The translations under genes were made by a program, and so were the position numbers. A DNA stretch of 64,000 nt. Source: Halichoerus grypus. Its lineage: Eukaryota; Chordata; Mammalia; Carnivora; Phocidae. Positions 35,927 to 48,540 of the stretch are shown in pieces (the first letter of the stretch is position 1; each line of letters opens with the position of its first letter). The notes under the pieces were generated by a model that ran no database searches, was not told the origin of the DNA, and was given only the letters and a program-made list of their open reading frames with translations. Location: contig NC_135719.1 of the NCBI RefSeq assembly GCF_964656455.1, positions 77,719,562 through 77,783,561 on the forward strand. Direction: 5' to 3'.

Positions 35927-36180
35927 AGAAATAAAACATGGATAAAAATGATCTCTCTCATGTTAGAATACCCTAACAAACACCGAATGCTTCCACAGAG
36001 ATGAACCACACAGCTGGGGATAGTAGAGAACCTTTTTTACTTTATGCTCCCTTTATACAAAACTTTGCCTTTCATACAAGTATTACTTACTTTAAAAATA
36101 AGTCAAATTAAAAATAAAAAATCACTAGTAATTCAACCACCAATACTATTCTGGTGCTTCTCTCATGCAGTTTAGTTTTT

Positions 36181-36373
36181 GTTTTTTTTTAAAGATTTTA
36201 TATATGTATTTGACAGAGAGAGAGAAAGCACAAGCAGGGGGAGGTGCAGAGGGAGAGGGAGAGGGAGAGGCAGGCTTCCCACTGAGTAGGGAGCCCGATG
36301 TGGGGCTTGATCCCAGGATCACGACCTGAGCCAAAGGCAGACGTTTAACCGACTGAGCCACCCAGGCACCCCA
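36181..36373 (-). mobile_element. Can-SINE
   Basis: Flanked by TCATGCAGTTTAGTTTT. Confidence 0.95.
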
Positions 36374-36952
36374 TCATGCAGTTTAGTTTTATAGGCTGCA
36401 TTTTGTCATTAACATTGTTTTCCTACATATTAAAAAGTCTTTTTGATAATGATTTAAATGACTATATACTATTTTATCATAAGAATATTATTTTTATTTT
36501 TGCTATTTCAGAAAATACTTTGATGGACATAGATATTTGTACAAAATTGATTATTTCCTCTAGATAAGCTCATGACTGGGTCAAAAAATATTACTGAACT
36601 CTTCAAATATATTACAGAAGCGCTTTCACATTGTGACTGGGAGTGGTGATTTTTAGTCAAAAAATCGTTTAAAATGAGGATTCATTTAAAACAGAGAGGG
36701 ATGTACACATGTACCTTAAAATAATGCATATGCATCATCTATGATTTCTAATTTGGGTTTCTTTCAAGTTGCCCAAGAACTAATGCCACTCACAAAGCAG
36801 GATCAGTACAAAATTCTAAATGGTTATGGTTTTACTTCACTTATCTTTAGCTTTGTAAGCTACACCCAAGTTGATAACCAAGTTTTTGAGTCACTTGCCT
36901 TCATCTAGTATATCTAAAGCATTCCAATTAGTTTTCATAGAAACAATGCTCT

Positions 36953-37314
36953 TTTTTTTTTTTAAGATTTTATTTATTGGGGCGCCTGGGTGGCTCAGTC
37001 GTTAAGCGTTTGTCTTCGGCTCAGGTCATGACTCCAGGGTCCTGGGATTGAGCCCCGCATCGGGCTCCCTGCTCCGAGGGAAGCCTGCTTCTCCCTCTCC
37101 CACTTCCCCTGCTTGTGTTCCCTCTCTCGCTGTCTCTCTCTGTCAAATATTGAGAGAGAGAGAATGAGAGCATCAGCAAGGGGGGTGGCAGAGGGAGATG
37201 CAGGTTCCCTGCTGAGCAGGGAGCCTGATACATTCAGGTTTCGATCCCAGGACCCTGTGACCATGACCTGAGCGGAAGGCAGATGCTTAACTGAGTGAGC
37301 CACCCAGGCGCCCC
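36953..37314 (-). mobile_element. Can-SINE (-) split by a Can-SINE (+) lacking an A-tail
   Basis: The minus SINE starts at 36953-36978 (poly-T, AAGATTTTATTTATT). A plus SINE head-to-body follows at 36979 to about 37148 and stops at GTCAAATATT. The minus SINE then resumes to 37314. The composite lies between AAACAATGCTTTT-like repeats (about 36941, 37316). Confidence 0.9.
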
Positions 37315-37624
37315 AAAACAATGCTTTTAAACTTCTATCTTAAACTGCTGCATTAACTAAACTGGGCAACTATGTAAGCCTGGCAAATGGGCAGATGGAC
37401 AGCCGCCCTCCAATCCATGCTCCTGCCGACAGAGGTGGGCAATGACCACTAATCGGCACCCTTGATGATAGAAGATTCTGTATTATGAATTTTTAACTTT
37501 GAAAATGTGACAGACAATAAATAAGATTGTTTTAGTTTGCATCTGAAAGAAGTAATATGAAGTTGTACTTTTCTTAGGTGACTGAACTGAAAGGACGTGG
37601 CTGTATGTTGTAACAGGGTGACAT

Positions 37625-37805
37625 AAGTCCTAGAGTCAGATTCCCTGGGTTTGAGTCCTGCTTTAACCATTTACTAGTTATGTATTGTAGGCAAATTACT
37701 TAGCCTCCTATTTTCAGAGTAGTGTTGTGAAGATTAAATAAAATAATCCAACTGCCACGATGTCTGGCACATGGTTAATCACTCTGTAAATGTTAGCTAT
37801 CGTTA
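37625..37805 (+). repeat. MIR element
   Basis: 'ccctgggtttgagtcctgct'..'ttgtgaagattaaataaaat'..gatgtctggcacatgg. Confidence 0.85.
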
Positions 37806-38529
37806 AGTTATACATAAACATCACTGATGAAACAAGTTGCCTTTAGTGTTAAGAAACATGCTTTGTGGTGTCAGCAAATTTTAATACCAGTTTCCTACAT
37901 GTTTCTGTGTATGTGTACATGTAGCACAGGAAAAAAATAAATAAAAAAGAGACTGAAAGGACAAAAGTTCTTTCTAAAGAGTGGTATCACAGTAGAATCT
38001 TTTTCCTGTTCATTTTTCTACAGTTTTAAGGTTGAATCATTTTCTTCAGCTTATTTTTCTGTATCAATTTTCTACAGTAAAAAAAAATTACATTTTAAAG
38101 AAATTTCTTTTTAGCATAAGACAATACATTAATAAGATGATGGAAATTCAAGTTTCTTAGGCCTTGAAACACACAAATTCTCAAGTTATGTAAAGGAACA
38201 CAAAAGAATTGTAAAATTATAAAACTCAGCGACCTGAATCATGTCAATGTAGAATTTTGATGTTATATACAGCTACATCATGGCAACTAGTAGTTTCCTG
38301 CCTCATTTCTGCTCATACCCTTAAGCCTCCCAACTTTTCCTATTGCAAAATCCTCATCATACCACGTTTATAGCGGGAGAAACACAGAGAAGCCACTGTA
38401 ATACAATATGTTAAGTGTGGCAATATCCTTGATGATTTATCAAATAGTTTAGGAGGAAAAATTGCTCTTTGAGTTAAATTATGAAATAGAAGAGAGTGGC
38501 TTAAAGCAAAGATATTTAAAGCGTCATTT

Positions 38530-38718
38530 TGGGGGTGCCTGGGTGGCTCAGCCAGTTAAGCATCTGCCTTTGGCTCAGGTCATGATCCCAAGGTCCTGCT
38601 CTGTGGGGAGCCTACCTCTCCTGGTCTCCCTCTGCCTGCCTCCCCCTCTGCCTGCCACACTCCCCCTGCTTGTGTGCACGTGGGCTCTCTCTCTGCCAAA
38701 CAAATAAATCTAAAAAAA
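38530..38718 (+). mobile_element. Can-SINE
   Basis: Flanked by GTCATTTT; shortened body. Confidence 0.93.
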
Positions 38719-39079
38719 AGTCATTTTACAGAGTAACAACAGCTTCTAGTCCAGTAGGATTCACCTAGTGTTCTCAATGAGGGTATCACTAAATTTTAAT
38801 CAAGGTGTTAAATTTATTTTCGTAACCATAACAAAGATGATCAAAACAAATGTTGGGCTGAACAGATTATGTAACCTAGTGCAGAGCAGTTACAATTTAT
38901 CATAAGGACTAAAAAAGATACTTTAATATCAAGCCAGATCAAAAAAATGATTCCATGATTTCCTAAAGGTGACATTCTTTTCTTAGGTATATTTGGACAA
39001 GGGGGAGGTGGCTTACAAAGATGGCAACACTGTACTCAAAAAGTGACAAAGTGAATGGCATTGTTAATGTGCTATTTTT

Positions 39080-39264
39080 TTTAAAGATTTTATTTGTCAG
39101 AGAGAGAGAGAAACAGCAAGCACAAGCAGGGAGAGAAGCAAGCAGAGGGAGAAGCAGGCTCCCTACTGAGCAAGGAGCCCAATGTGGGACTCAATCCCAG
39201 GACCCTGGGATCATGACCTGAGCCAAAGGCAGACGCTTAACGGACTGAGCCACCCAGGCGTCCC
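39080..39264 (-). mobile_element. Can-SINE
   Basis: Flanked by TAATGTGCTATTT / TAATGTGCTGTTT. Confidence 0.95.
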
Positions 39265-40343
39265 TAATGTGCTGTTTATAAACTAAATGAAACACTAACA
39301 TCTTGGTAGAAAAACGATACATTCTGTTGACCTGTTTGGAGCCTTTTAATCCCGTCTAGATTCGAATCTGATTGAGGGTTAACATTTTGAAAGAATATCT
39401 CAGTTACATGGGTCATGGCTTGGTGGGCAGGAGGTGAGTAACAATAGAGAAGAAGAAGAAAAAGAAGCACAGAAACAAGTATAAGCAGTGCTTATTCATG
39501 CAGCCTCCAGGGAAATGGTGTCCCATCAAATTCCTGGATGTCTAATGCACTTGCTAGGTTTATTCCTACTTGAGGAAATGGATTTACCAAGTTATCAGAG
39601 CCTGATATTATCATTCAAATCATAAAACTAAGTACCCTTATTCTGATTCCATGTTCAGAACGACTCAAAGCCCCTAGAACCTGGAATAAACCACAAGGGT
39701 TTTTTATTTGTTGATTCATCACAACATCTTCTATTAATTCAGTCCACCATCCATGGAAGGCTGGTTTGAGAAATAATGTCATATTCAGGAAGGCAGATCA
39801 AGCATGAAAATACAGATTTTTGGAGATTCAATGGGTACAAGAATGATAATACATCATTTCAATCAATTAGACCAAACTGAATTCCAACTCTCTTATGACT
39901 GAATTACCCTGAAATGAAAATTATAAAACTGATGACCTCTTATTTTAAATAATTAAGTCCACTGAATATACTACATTAAGGAACTGGTATTAATAATGGG
40001 GAAAAAAAGCTGAATTCTGAGAACTGAGAATTCTCATCACCTTTACCAGTAACTGTGGACCTACAGACTTAATTTTTTCAATGCCTTACACTGGAAAGTG
40101 TGCAGGGCAGGGGTAGGTGCAGAAAAATGTTAAAACTTACGTACAAAATGTGTATGTGAGTGAGTGCCTGTATAGTCCCTGAATATCTTTGAAAGGAAGA
40201 AACTGGGGACAAAAGTCACTTCTAAAGAGAGGGTAAGTGTGGCTGGGGGATGAGATGAGAGGGAGACTTTTCCTTTTCGGACTTTCCGAATTTTTTATCA
40301 AATGCAAGTATTATTTTTTAACTAAATTAAAATGTAGTGATAG

Positions 40344-40455
40344 TGGGGCGCCTGGCTGGCTCAGTCGGTAGAGTGTGTGATTCTTGATCTCCGGGTTGTG
40401 AGTTCGAGCCCCAAGTTGAGTGCAGACATTACTTAAAAATAAAATTTTTATTTCC
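40344..40455 (+). mobile_element. Short tRNA-head-only SINE
   Basis: About 100 bp: tRNA-like head with intact A box (TGGCTCAGTCGG) and B box (GAGTTCGAGCCCC), then an A-rich tail without the CT-rich body. Older relative of the Can-SINE. Confidence 0.85.
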
Positions 40456-40459
40456 CCCC

Positions 40460-40672
40460 CAACAGACTCTTCACTACAGAGAACAAGCTGAGGGCCCCTG
40501 GAGGGGAGGTGGGCAGGGGATGGGTTAAATGGGTTAAATGGGTGATGGGTATTAAGGAGGACACTTGTGATGAGCACTGAGTGCTGTAAGTGATGAATCA
40601 CTAAATTCTACACCTGAAACTAATATTAAATTGTATGTTAACGAATTTAAATAAAAACAATATTTTAAAAAA
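40460..40672 (+). mobile_element. L1 3' end, 5'-truncated
   Basis: 'gtgatgggtattaaggagga'..'tgaatcactaaattctacac'..'gaatttaaataaaaacaata'. Carnivore L1 3' UTR. Confidence 0.85.
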
Positions 40673-41267
40673 AATAATAAAATGTACTGATTGTATAATA
40701 TACATCTCTTCTTAAATGGCTACATAAACACCTGAATCTTTAGGAAGACTTAGGGTTTCTAAAGCCAAGTAGATGATTATCTTAGCATGTTTTGGTGAAT
40801 ATCTCTTATTCTCCCTGTTAGAATATTCAAATTAGAGTATTTCAATTATAGTATTTTTCTGGAAATATTCATAGGGAAGAAAAATACTCTAATCCTTTCT
40901 TACTGTCTTCTTAAACTCAAATGTAAATAAATATATACATATAAAAGACAACATCACCTTAAGGATCCTTTCTGACCCCTTGTTTAGCTACTAAAGGTAT
41001 TTCTGATGCTTTCAAGATAGATAAGACTCTATGTATGAAAGGATATTCCAGTAAGATATACAACTCCAAAAAAGACAAGCTAATATAAACTAATTTTAAT
41101 GTTCTATCTTCATGATTTGGACTAAGGTTACCAATCTATAACACCTGTGCCTGATTTTGAAGTCAACAGTGAGGGGGGGAGTATACCTTAAAAGGGTAGA
41201 CTGCCCTTTGAGAATTCAACAAATCAACAAAAGATGATGCTAGGGTCCTTTTATAACAATAGTTCTT

Positions 41268-41924
41268 TTTTTTTTTTTAATTTTTTTATTGTTATGTTAA
41301 TCCCCATACATTACATCATTAGTTTTAGATATAGTGTTCCATGATTCATTGTTTGTGCATAACACCCAGTGCTCCATGCAGAACGTGCCCTCCTCAATAC
41401 CCATCACCAGGCTAACCCATCCTCCCACCCCCCTCCCCTCTAGAACCCTCAGTTTGTTTTTCAGAGTCCATTGTCTCTCATGGTTCTTCTCCCCTCCGAT
41501 TTCCCCCCCTTCATTCTTCCCCTCCTGCTACATTCTTCTTCTTCTTTTTTTCTTTCTTAACATATATTGCATTATTTGTTTCAGAGGTACAGATCTGAGA
41601 TTCAACAGTCTTGCACAATTCACAGCGCTTATCAGAACACATACCCTCCCCAGTGTCCATCACCCAGTCACCCCATCCCTCCCACCCCATCCCTCCCACC
41701 CCACCCCCCACTCCAGCAACCCTCAGTTTGTTTCCTGAGATTAGGAATTCCTCATATCAGTGAGGTCATATGATACATGTCTTTCTCTGTTTGACTTATT
41801 TCGCTCAGCATAATACCCTCCAGTTCCATCCACGTCGTTGCAAATGGCAAGATCTCATTCCTTTTGATGGCTGCATAATATTCCATTGTATATATATACC
41901 ACATCTTCTTTATCCATTCATCTG
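41268..41924 (-). mobile_element. LINE-1 3' end, young insertion
   Basis: Poly-T start, full L1 3' UTR and the beginning of the ORF2 end. Bounded by perfect 16-bp repeats TATAACAATAGTTCTT (41252-41267 and 41925-41940). Confidence 0.95.
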
Positions 41925-42539
41925 TATAACAATAGTTCTTAATCCTTCTTACACTCCAACACTTACAAGGATTACCACATATCCCTATCCATTACAGTGG
42001 TTTCTTACCATTATGTCTCCTGGGCCGAAATCAGAATATATGTTGAAATTTGAAAATGCCCCCTTCTCTTAGGGAATACCCTTTTCCAGCGTAGGAATCA
42101 CACTGCCTTAATAAGGTATAATGACACCCAGGTCTAAAACTTAACTGTAACCAAATTTAACATATTAACCTCATTTAAAAAAAAAAAAATCGCCCCTCTC
42201 AATGTTTCCCCTCAACTTTGAACTCATATCACCAACTGCTTGTGAGTAGCACCATGTGGATGTCAGTTCCACAGTCAACAATTCTTGAACTTAACATATT
42301 GAAAATAGAACCCTTAATATCCATCCTCTCAAATCTGATCCTCTCAACTGTTCCTAATTCAGTAAATTATTCAGTTCCTTTGTTCATCAGCTGTTTATTA
42401 AGCACCCACTATGTGCCAAGCACTTTTCTAGATACAGTGAACATCGTCCCAGTTGCTGAAAGCCCCAAATGATTCATTATTTTCTCTTTTCATAAATTCC
42501 CTATCTCCAATCCGTTGATTCTGCCTTTTTAACATATTC

Positions 42540-43018
42540 TCAAACTTCATTTCTCTCCATTTCTGATACCACCATCCTAGACCAAACTACCATCATTTCT
42601 CTCTTGGACTATATCAGTTTCCTCCTAAATCCTCTAGCCACACTGGACTTCTATCCTTGAATACACCAAGTTCATTTCCATTTTGTGGCCAAACCATTCC
42701 TTCTGCTTAAAACATTCCTCCCATATACTCCCAGGGCTACTACTTCTCAGCTCAGTTGTTACCCACCCAAGAGCATTTCCCTGACCACCCAATCAAGAAT
42801 AACCCCAACCTCACCTCCATTCTCTATACCAGCACCTTGTACTTTTTTTTCCCACCAGAGCAATTATCAGTATCTGAAATTAGTTTGCTTATTTGCTAAT
42901 CGTTCATGTCCTCCCAACTAGACTGTGAGCTCCATGACAGCAGGAATCATGTTCACTGTACCTAGAAAAGTGCTTGGCACATAGGGGGTGCTTAATAAAC
43001 AGCTGATGAACAAAGGAA
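42540..43018 (+). mobile_element. L2 LINE 3' end
   Basis: Clear order: 'accattccttctgcttaaaa', 'catttccctgaccacccaat', 'agactgtgagctccatgaca', 'agtgcttggcacataggggg', aataaacagctgatgaa. Confidence 0.92.
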
Positions 43019-43968
43019 CCTATCTAAAGAAAGACAATGTCAACCATGAAAGATAATGGTCAGCTGGGAGTGAGGCGTCACAAAATATTATTTAAAAATG
43101 TCAATGGGAGAGTGCCTAACTGTGGTTAACATTAAAACTGTGCCATGATATTCCAATTCTCCTTTCAGATACATGATAGGTTTATATTTGCCCATCATCT
43201 TGAAGTTAGGTATGGTCATGACTTGCTCTTGCCAATGAAATATAAACAGAAATCTTTGAGAATCACTTTCTGTGATTCACTCCTATCACCATCACTCTAT
43301 TGTGGCAACTAGCAACAGGACAGAGATTAAGGTTCCATCTGTCCACATTCCTTAGCAAGGATAACATAGAGCAGAGCCCCCAGATAACTCACATGTAAGA
43401 AGAATCAAGGAGAAATAAACCTTTGTTATTTGAAGCCCTGAGATTTGGGCGTTGTTACTGTAAAATAACACAGGCCATCCAGACTGATAAACCATCCTAA
43501 CAATGTTGTGGGCACATAATAATGTAATCAGTCTTACTAAGTAGTCAAGTGATGCCACTAAGAATACACAAGTAATTTCCTTCTGGTTATTATTCAGTTT
43601 CCAAATAGGTCTGCCAACAAGAAGAGAAAAAACTGTTTACATGGAGTTTATGAATTCTTGTCCCTGATGCTATTTTTCAATAAATATTTCCCAAATAATG
43701 AATGCCACCCTATACAGGCATACCTACTAGCCTTCCTTACCTGGAAACAGGTGAGAATAACTGTGCTTTTTGTTTATTATCTACACCAACTATTCAATAA
43801 TTAGTTACTGAGTTCAGGTCATTGTGGAGGAAACAGACTAGAAAAGTAGACTGGATAAAATGCACAAGTCCCTGGATACTGGGTCAGGAACATGGACTTT
43901 AATTTTATAGACAAAATACACTTACTGAGAAGCTTTGTATAGGAATCATATGATTAAAAACTATTGTT

Positions 43969-44080
43969 GGGGCACCTGGCTGGCTCAGTCGGTAAAGCAG
44001 GAGGCTCTTGTTCTCAGGGTCGTGAGTTTGAGCCCCACATTGGGTTGAGAGATTAAACTTTTTTTAATTTTTAAAAAACT
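43969..44080 (+). mobile_element. Short tRNA-head-only SINE
   Basis: GGGGCACCTGGCTGGCTCAG start, B-box-like GTGAGTTTGAGCCCC, T/A-rich end; no CT body. Confidence 0.85.
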
Positions 44081-44294
44081 ATTCTTGAAGATTATTTTAT
44101 ACGGCAGTTGTAGAAATAGGATGATTGGAACAGGAGTGCCAAGAGTACTAATTTCCAACAGCTGTGCCATGAATCCTCCACAGACGAAAGGCCTAATTTT
44201 AATCAATCTATATGATTTATTTTGGTTACAACACTAAACGTACTGTTAATGATGTACTAAGTGGTACAGGAAATAAGCAAGGCCTAAGTTGTTG

Positions 44295-44566
44295 GGTTTT
44301 TTTAAAGATTTTATTTACTAAAAAAAAATCATTGGCAGAAAAAAAAAGATTTTACTTACTTATTTAAGAGAGTGCATGAGCAAAGATTTTATTTATTTAT
44401 TTGAGAGAGAGAGAGAGCGTGCATGAGCAGGGGGAGGGGCAGACGGAGAGGGAGAAGTAGACTCCCTGCTGAGCAGAGAGCCCAGATGCGGCTCAATCCT
44501 GGGACTCTGGGACCATGACCTGAGCTGAAGGCAGATGCTTAACGGACTGAACCACCCAGGTGCCCC
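44295..44566 (-). mobile_element. Can-SINE with repeated tail segments
   Basis: Flanked by AGCAAGGCCTAAGTT (44277, 44567). The poly-T/tail start occurs three times (44303, 44346, 44384) before the body begins. Confidence 0.9.
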
Positions 44567-44879
44567 AGCAAGGCCTAAGTTTTTGCAAATAAGAATAAAA
44601 GGCACACTCAAAAGTCAAAGTTGCACTAAAGTAAGATCTGGTAATGGACAAAACTGTACTGAGCATGAGGGGCAATCAGGTCAGTAATTACTACAGAGTT
44701 CTGAAAGGCAACCAAGTGAACAATAGACGCTTTACTATCAGTTAGAGGTATTTTTATATTATAGGAATGACTGGGTTGTAATCAAGTTGGTTTGTATTCT
44801 GAGTTCTTTCAAGATACTCAGAGCATCTGTGCAGTACTCCAACAAGCTTGTTTTTTCCTCAACAACAATCCATTCCTTT

Positions 44880-45000
44880 CATTCAACAAATATTAAGTAC
44901 ATGTTACAGGCTAATTACCATTCTTGGCACTGAGAAAACATGAGTGAACAAAACAATGATCCCTGCCCTCCTGGAGTTTATATGCTAGTGGCACTTAAAT
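44880..45000 (-). repeat. L2 3' end fragment
   Basis: 'attcaacaaatattaagtac'..'atccctgccctcctggagtt' then tatatgctagtgg. Confidence 0.8.
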
Positions 45001-45149
45001 TCCATTCTAAAATTTCTCCCCCAATCCTATTATGGGAGTAGCTTTTACAAATGCCTTTGGCAGATATCATCTGATTAATGCACACTAAGATGTGAAAGAC
45101 TAATAGTCTCACCAGAGATAATTACCCTTGAAAAGTAAATACTTCACAG

Positions 45150-45310
45150 ATTCACAGACTCTTAGAACTGGGAAGGACCTTGGAGATAATTTCAATTTAC
45201 AAATGAGATTAAGGGATCTGCCCAAGAACACTCAGTCACCAGTAGGAGAGCAAACCCTAGAACTGTGACTTCCAGTGTTAGTGCCTTTTCCATATAACAC
45301 CAAGCTGCCT
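45150..45310. repeat. MIR-like old repeat
   Basis: 'agaactgggaaggaccttgg'..'aagggatctgcccaagaaca'. Confidence 0.6.
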
Positions 45311-46590
45311 GTTTTAAGATTACACTAGTGAGCAGGAGAGATGCTAGAATGGGCATTCATGATTCATACATAGGTGATACGTTCCTGGATGACTGTTCAA
45401 GGCAAAAAGAATTTCAGGCAGTGTGTAAACTTGAGAGGTGGTTATAGGGGAAGCTAACTGGGGGTACCTTTCAGAAGACTCTTTCTCCCATCTCTACCTT
45501 CATCATGTCCCCAAAACAAAGACAGTAAATACAAAACTTCTCCAAAGTTAATGCATATTAGAGGAGATAGTTGGACATGAGCATGAAGTAGTAAACACAG
45601 CATTTGAATCTAGCAAAGTCAAACTGTACCTTATCCAAGTTGAAAGTGTATGGTCCCAGTAAAGGTACCATTTGTATTAAGTTCAAGGTTTTTTTTTTTA
45701 ATTACTTTCCTAAAAACATTTATCAGAAAGCACCAAATTAACTGATATGGGTCATGGGTATAATGATTGATAAAATAATGTAATATTGATGGGGGTGATG
45801 TTATGAGGCACTAGGCAAGCATTTTTAAGGATAATGCCTCTTCCTCCACAAAACAGTTATACTCATTTCTTGCTTATAAACTGTACCAATCTATACATTT
45901 GAAAAACTCAAACTCGTCCTTTAATCTCTCAAAGGTTCATGAACCAACCTGAGACTTATTTAGTATTCTAATAGAAACTGCATTTAAAAAAACTTTTCAA
46001 GAAGAGGGAAAAGACTTGCTAAGAATTGAAAAATAAGCTTTGTACCAAAAAAACAAAAGAAAACAAAGAAAGATTATTAATTTTAAGAGTTTTACGAAGA
46101 AAAAAAAGTTTTAGGAAGAATGTAAACTGACAGGCAGCAAGGGTCCTCATTAAAATCTCATTATGGGTGTCTGTGATGGCAGTTTCTACATCTAAGGTGA
46201 AAATTATTATGAGAAACCCCCCTCAAAAAAATTATTATGAGACTTCCAATTTATTTCAGTAGCTCTGCCATTCTTTTAGCTTCCAATGTTTAAAACCTTG
46301 AAGATACCATAGACTTTTGCCCCTATTATTTTCTATAGTTAATCGGTCACCATATTCTATTTCTTCCTTCAAAATGTCTCTTTTGAATATAAGCAAAATT
46401 CCCAATTTCAAAAGAACACACACACAACAAAGACTGTGACTATTAAAAAGAGCATTTTTCATGCAATGGGAAATACTCATGACATGCTGAGTCAAAAAAA
46501 AAGGCAGAACAATAAAAACCCACAGGGAGAAAAATGTATAATCCTAGTTTTATAGAAAGGAAAATAATTATCAGCATAAAAAATTTTTGA
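45311..46590. other. KATNBL1 intron 1, nothing recognised
   Basis: AT-rich intronic sequence without clear repeats or exons. Confidence 0.5.
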
Positions 46591-46595
46591 AAAAG

Positions 46596-46785
46596 GGACG
46601 CCTGGGTGGCTCAGTCAGTTAAGCGTCCGCCTTCGGCTCAGGTCATGATCCCAGGGTCCTGGGATCGAGTCCTGCATCGGGCTCCCTGCTCAGCGGGGAG
46701 CCTGCTTCTCCCTCTGGCCTGCCGCTCCCCCTGCTTGTGCACTTTCTCTCTCTCTCTGACAAATAAATAAAATCTTTAAAAAAAC
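46596..46785 (+). mobile_element. Can-SINE
   Basis: Full-length copy, short A-tail. Confidence 0.94.
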
Positions 46786-47189
46786 CCACCACATGAAAAT
46801 GTTAACAGTTGTTCTTTCTGCTTGGGGTGGGGGTGGGAGGTTCTAAGTGCTTTTAATTTTTTTTTTTCACACTCTCTACATTTCCAAAATTTCCTACAAT
46901 GAACATGCATTATTTTCAGTGAAGAGACATTATTTTCAAACTCAGAAAAAAATGTCAATTAAATAACTGTCTCATTTTACCACTACATGTCATTCTCACT
47001 GCCCTCATCCTATTTCCTTACAGCCTCCCCTCCTCCGAAAGACTCCAACAACAGCCTCCTTCTTTAGGTCTCTGAGCCAGCTTCCCCTAGCTTTAATATT
47101 ACTTGTACTCATGCTCCTAACATTCATCATTCATACTTATATAAAGCACATGGAAGCAGAGGCTGGCCATATAAACAATCAGCTCACAA

Positions 47190-47395
47190 CAGGGTTTCTC
47201 ACCCTCAGTACCACCGACGTTTGGGGGTAATTATTTCTCATGGAGGGGCTGTCTTATTGCAAGATGTTTAGCAGCAGCGTTCCTGGCCTCTATCCAGTAG
47301 ATGCTAGTAGCACCTCCCCCAATTCTAGTCATGACACTGCCAAATGTCCCCTGAGGGACAAAAACTGTCCCCAGTTGAAAGCCACTGATTTAAAA
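47190..47395 (+). mobile_element. hAT-type MITE remnant
   Basis: 'gatgtttagcagcagcgttc' then ctggcctctatccagtagatg, 'gccaaatgtcccctgaggga', with imperfect inverted ends (cagggtttctcaccctc / cagttgaaagccactg). An old mammalian DNA transposon. Confidence 0.75.
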
Positions 47396-47399
47396 GTTT

Positions 47400-48330
47400 T
47401 AAACTTCCAAAATCATCTGTGTATATACATATATGTCAAGCCTAAACTTCTTTCCCATGTGTGTCTTATACAATTATACTTATTCTCAGTCTTGCCCACA
47501 TAATCTCCCTTTTCTCAAAAGGAACTTTCCAAATAGATCAGGTCCACTGTTCCTAGAAAAATAATTTCTTTCTCACTTCCAAGTCTTTGACACACCGTTT
47601 CCTCACTAAAATTCCTCATTCACGCTTCTATTCAATGCCCTACATCCATCCTTTAGTAGCTGGTTCTTTGCAGAAGCAATACTGTTCAGCCTAGTTCAGT
47701 TCACCACATACAGTCTGCACTAAACAACAGTATTTTATATTGTTGCTGTTAATCTCATATCCCAAACTAAGGTTTGTTGCCCTGGCACATTTCTTTTGTA
47801 TAAACAATTGCACCTAACACTGCTGGGCATAGAGACAATCAAAAGCTTGATAACTGATGAATGAAATTTAAATGCTCTGCTGCAAATCACTGTAAACTGC
47901 TGATTTCTTATGAAATGATTTTGCTTTGAACCTTTATTTCTTGTCATGGAGCTATAAGTATAATCATTCCAGATACAGAGTAACCACTCAATAGAATTTC
48001 AGAACAAAAATATATAATGGTATATTTTAAGGAATATATAGGTTTCAAACTGTTCTCTACACTGTCAGGAATGATATAAAGGAATTAAAACTATAAACTA
48101 CAACACAAACATGAACTTTATGAACTCCATTTATCTTAAAATATCCAGCGGAATTTTTGCTCAGTGCACAAAATTTAAGTATGGTCAACAAGAGGAGAGA
48201 ACTCAATTGAATAGTGTGTGAATGTATATATATACACGAACACACTTCACATATATCCCCAGTTGAGAGAAATAAATGAAAGAGCTTTGTAAAGTAAAAA
48301 GAGTCACAATATAAAGGATGCAGTTAAAGA
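47400..48330. other. KATNBL1 intron 1, nothing recognised
   Basis: No recognisable repeat, exon or RNA gene seen. Confidence 0.5.
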
Positions 48331-48339
48331 AGCATAGTT

Positions 48340-48540
48340 AAAAGCATGAAGCCAGCCTGCTTGGGTCCCAAATATATTAGCTGCGTGTCCTTGTACAAGT
48401 TACTCAACTTCTCTGTGTCTCAGTTTCCTCCTTGTCAAAAAGGGGATAATAATAGTCCGTCCCAAAATATAAAGCTCTCAAACACTGCTTAGCATATAGA
48501 ATGCCCCCCCAAAATACTTACCATTATTATTATTACAATG
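48340..48540 (+). repeat. MIR element
   Basis: 'gctgcgtgtccttgtacaag'..'tctctgtgtctcagtttcct'. Confidence 0.88.

Noticed and set aside
40365..40420. Possible tRNA gene (good A and B boxes)
   Set aside because: It is the head of a SINE with an A-rich tail and does not fold as an intact tRNA with acceptor-stem pairing; treated as a retroposon.
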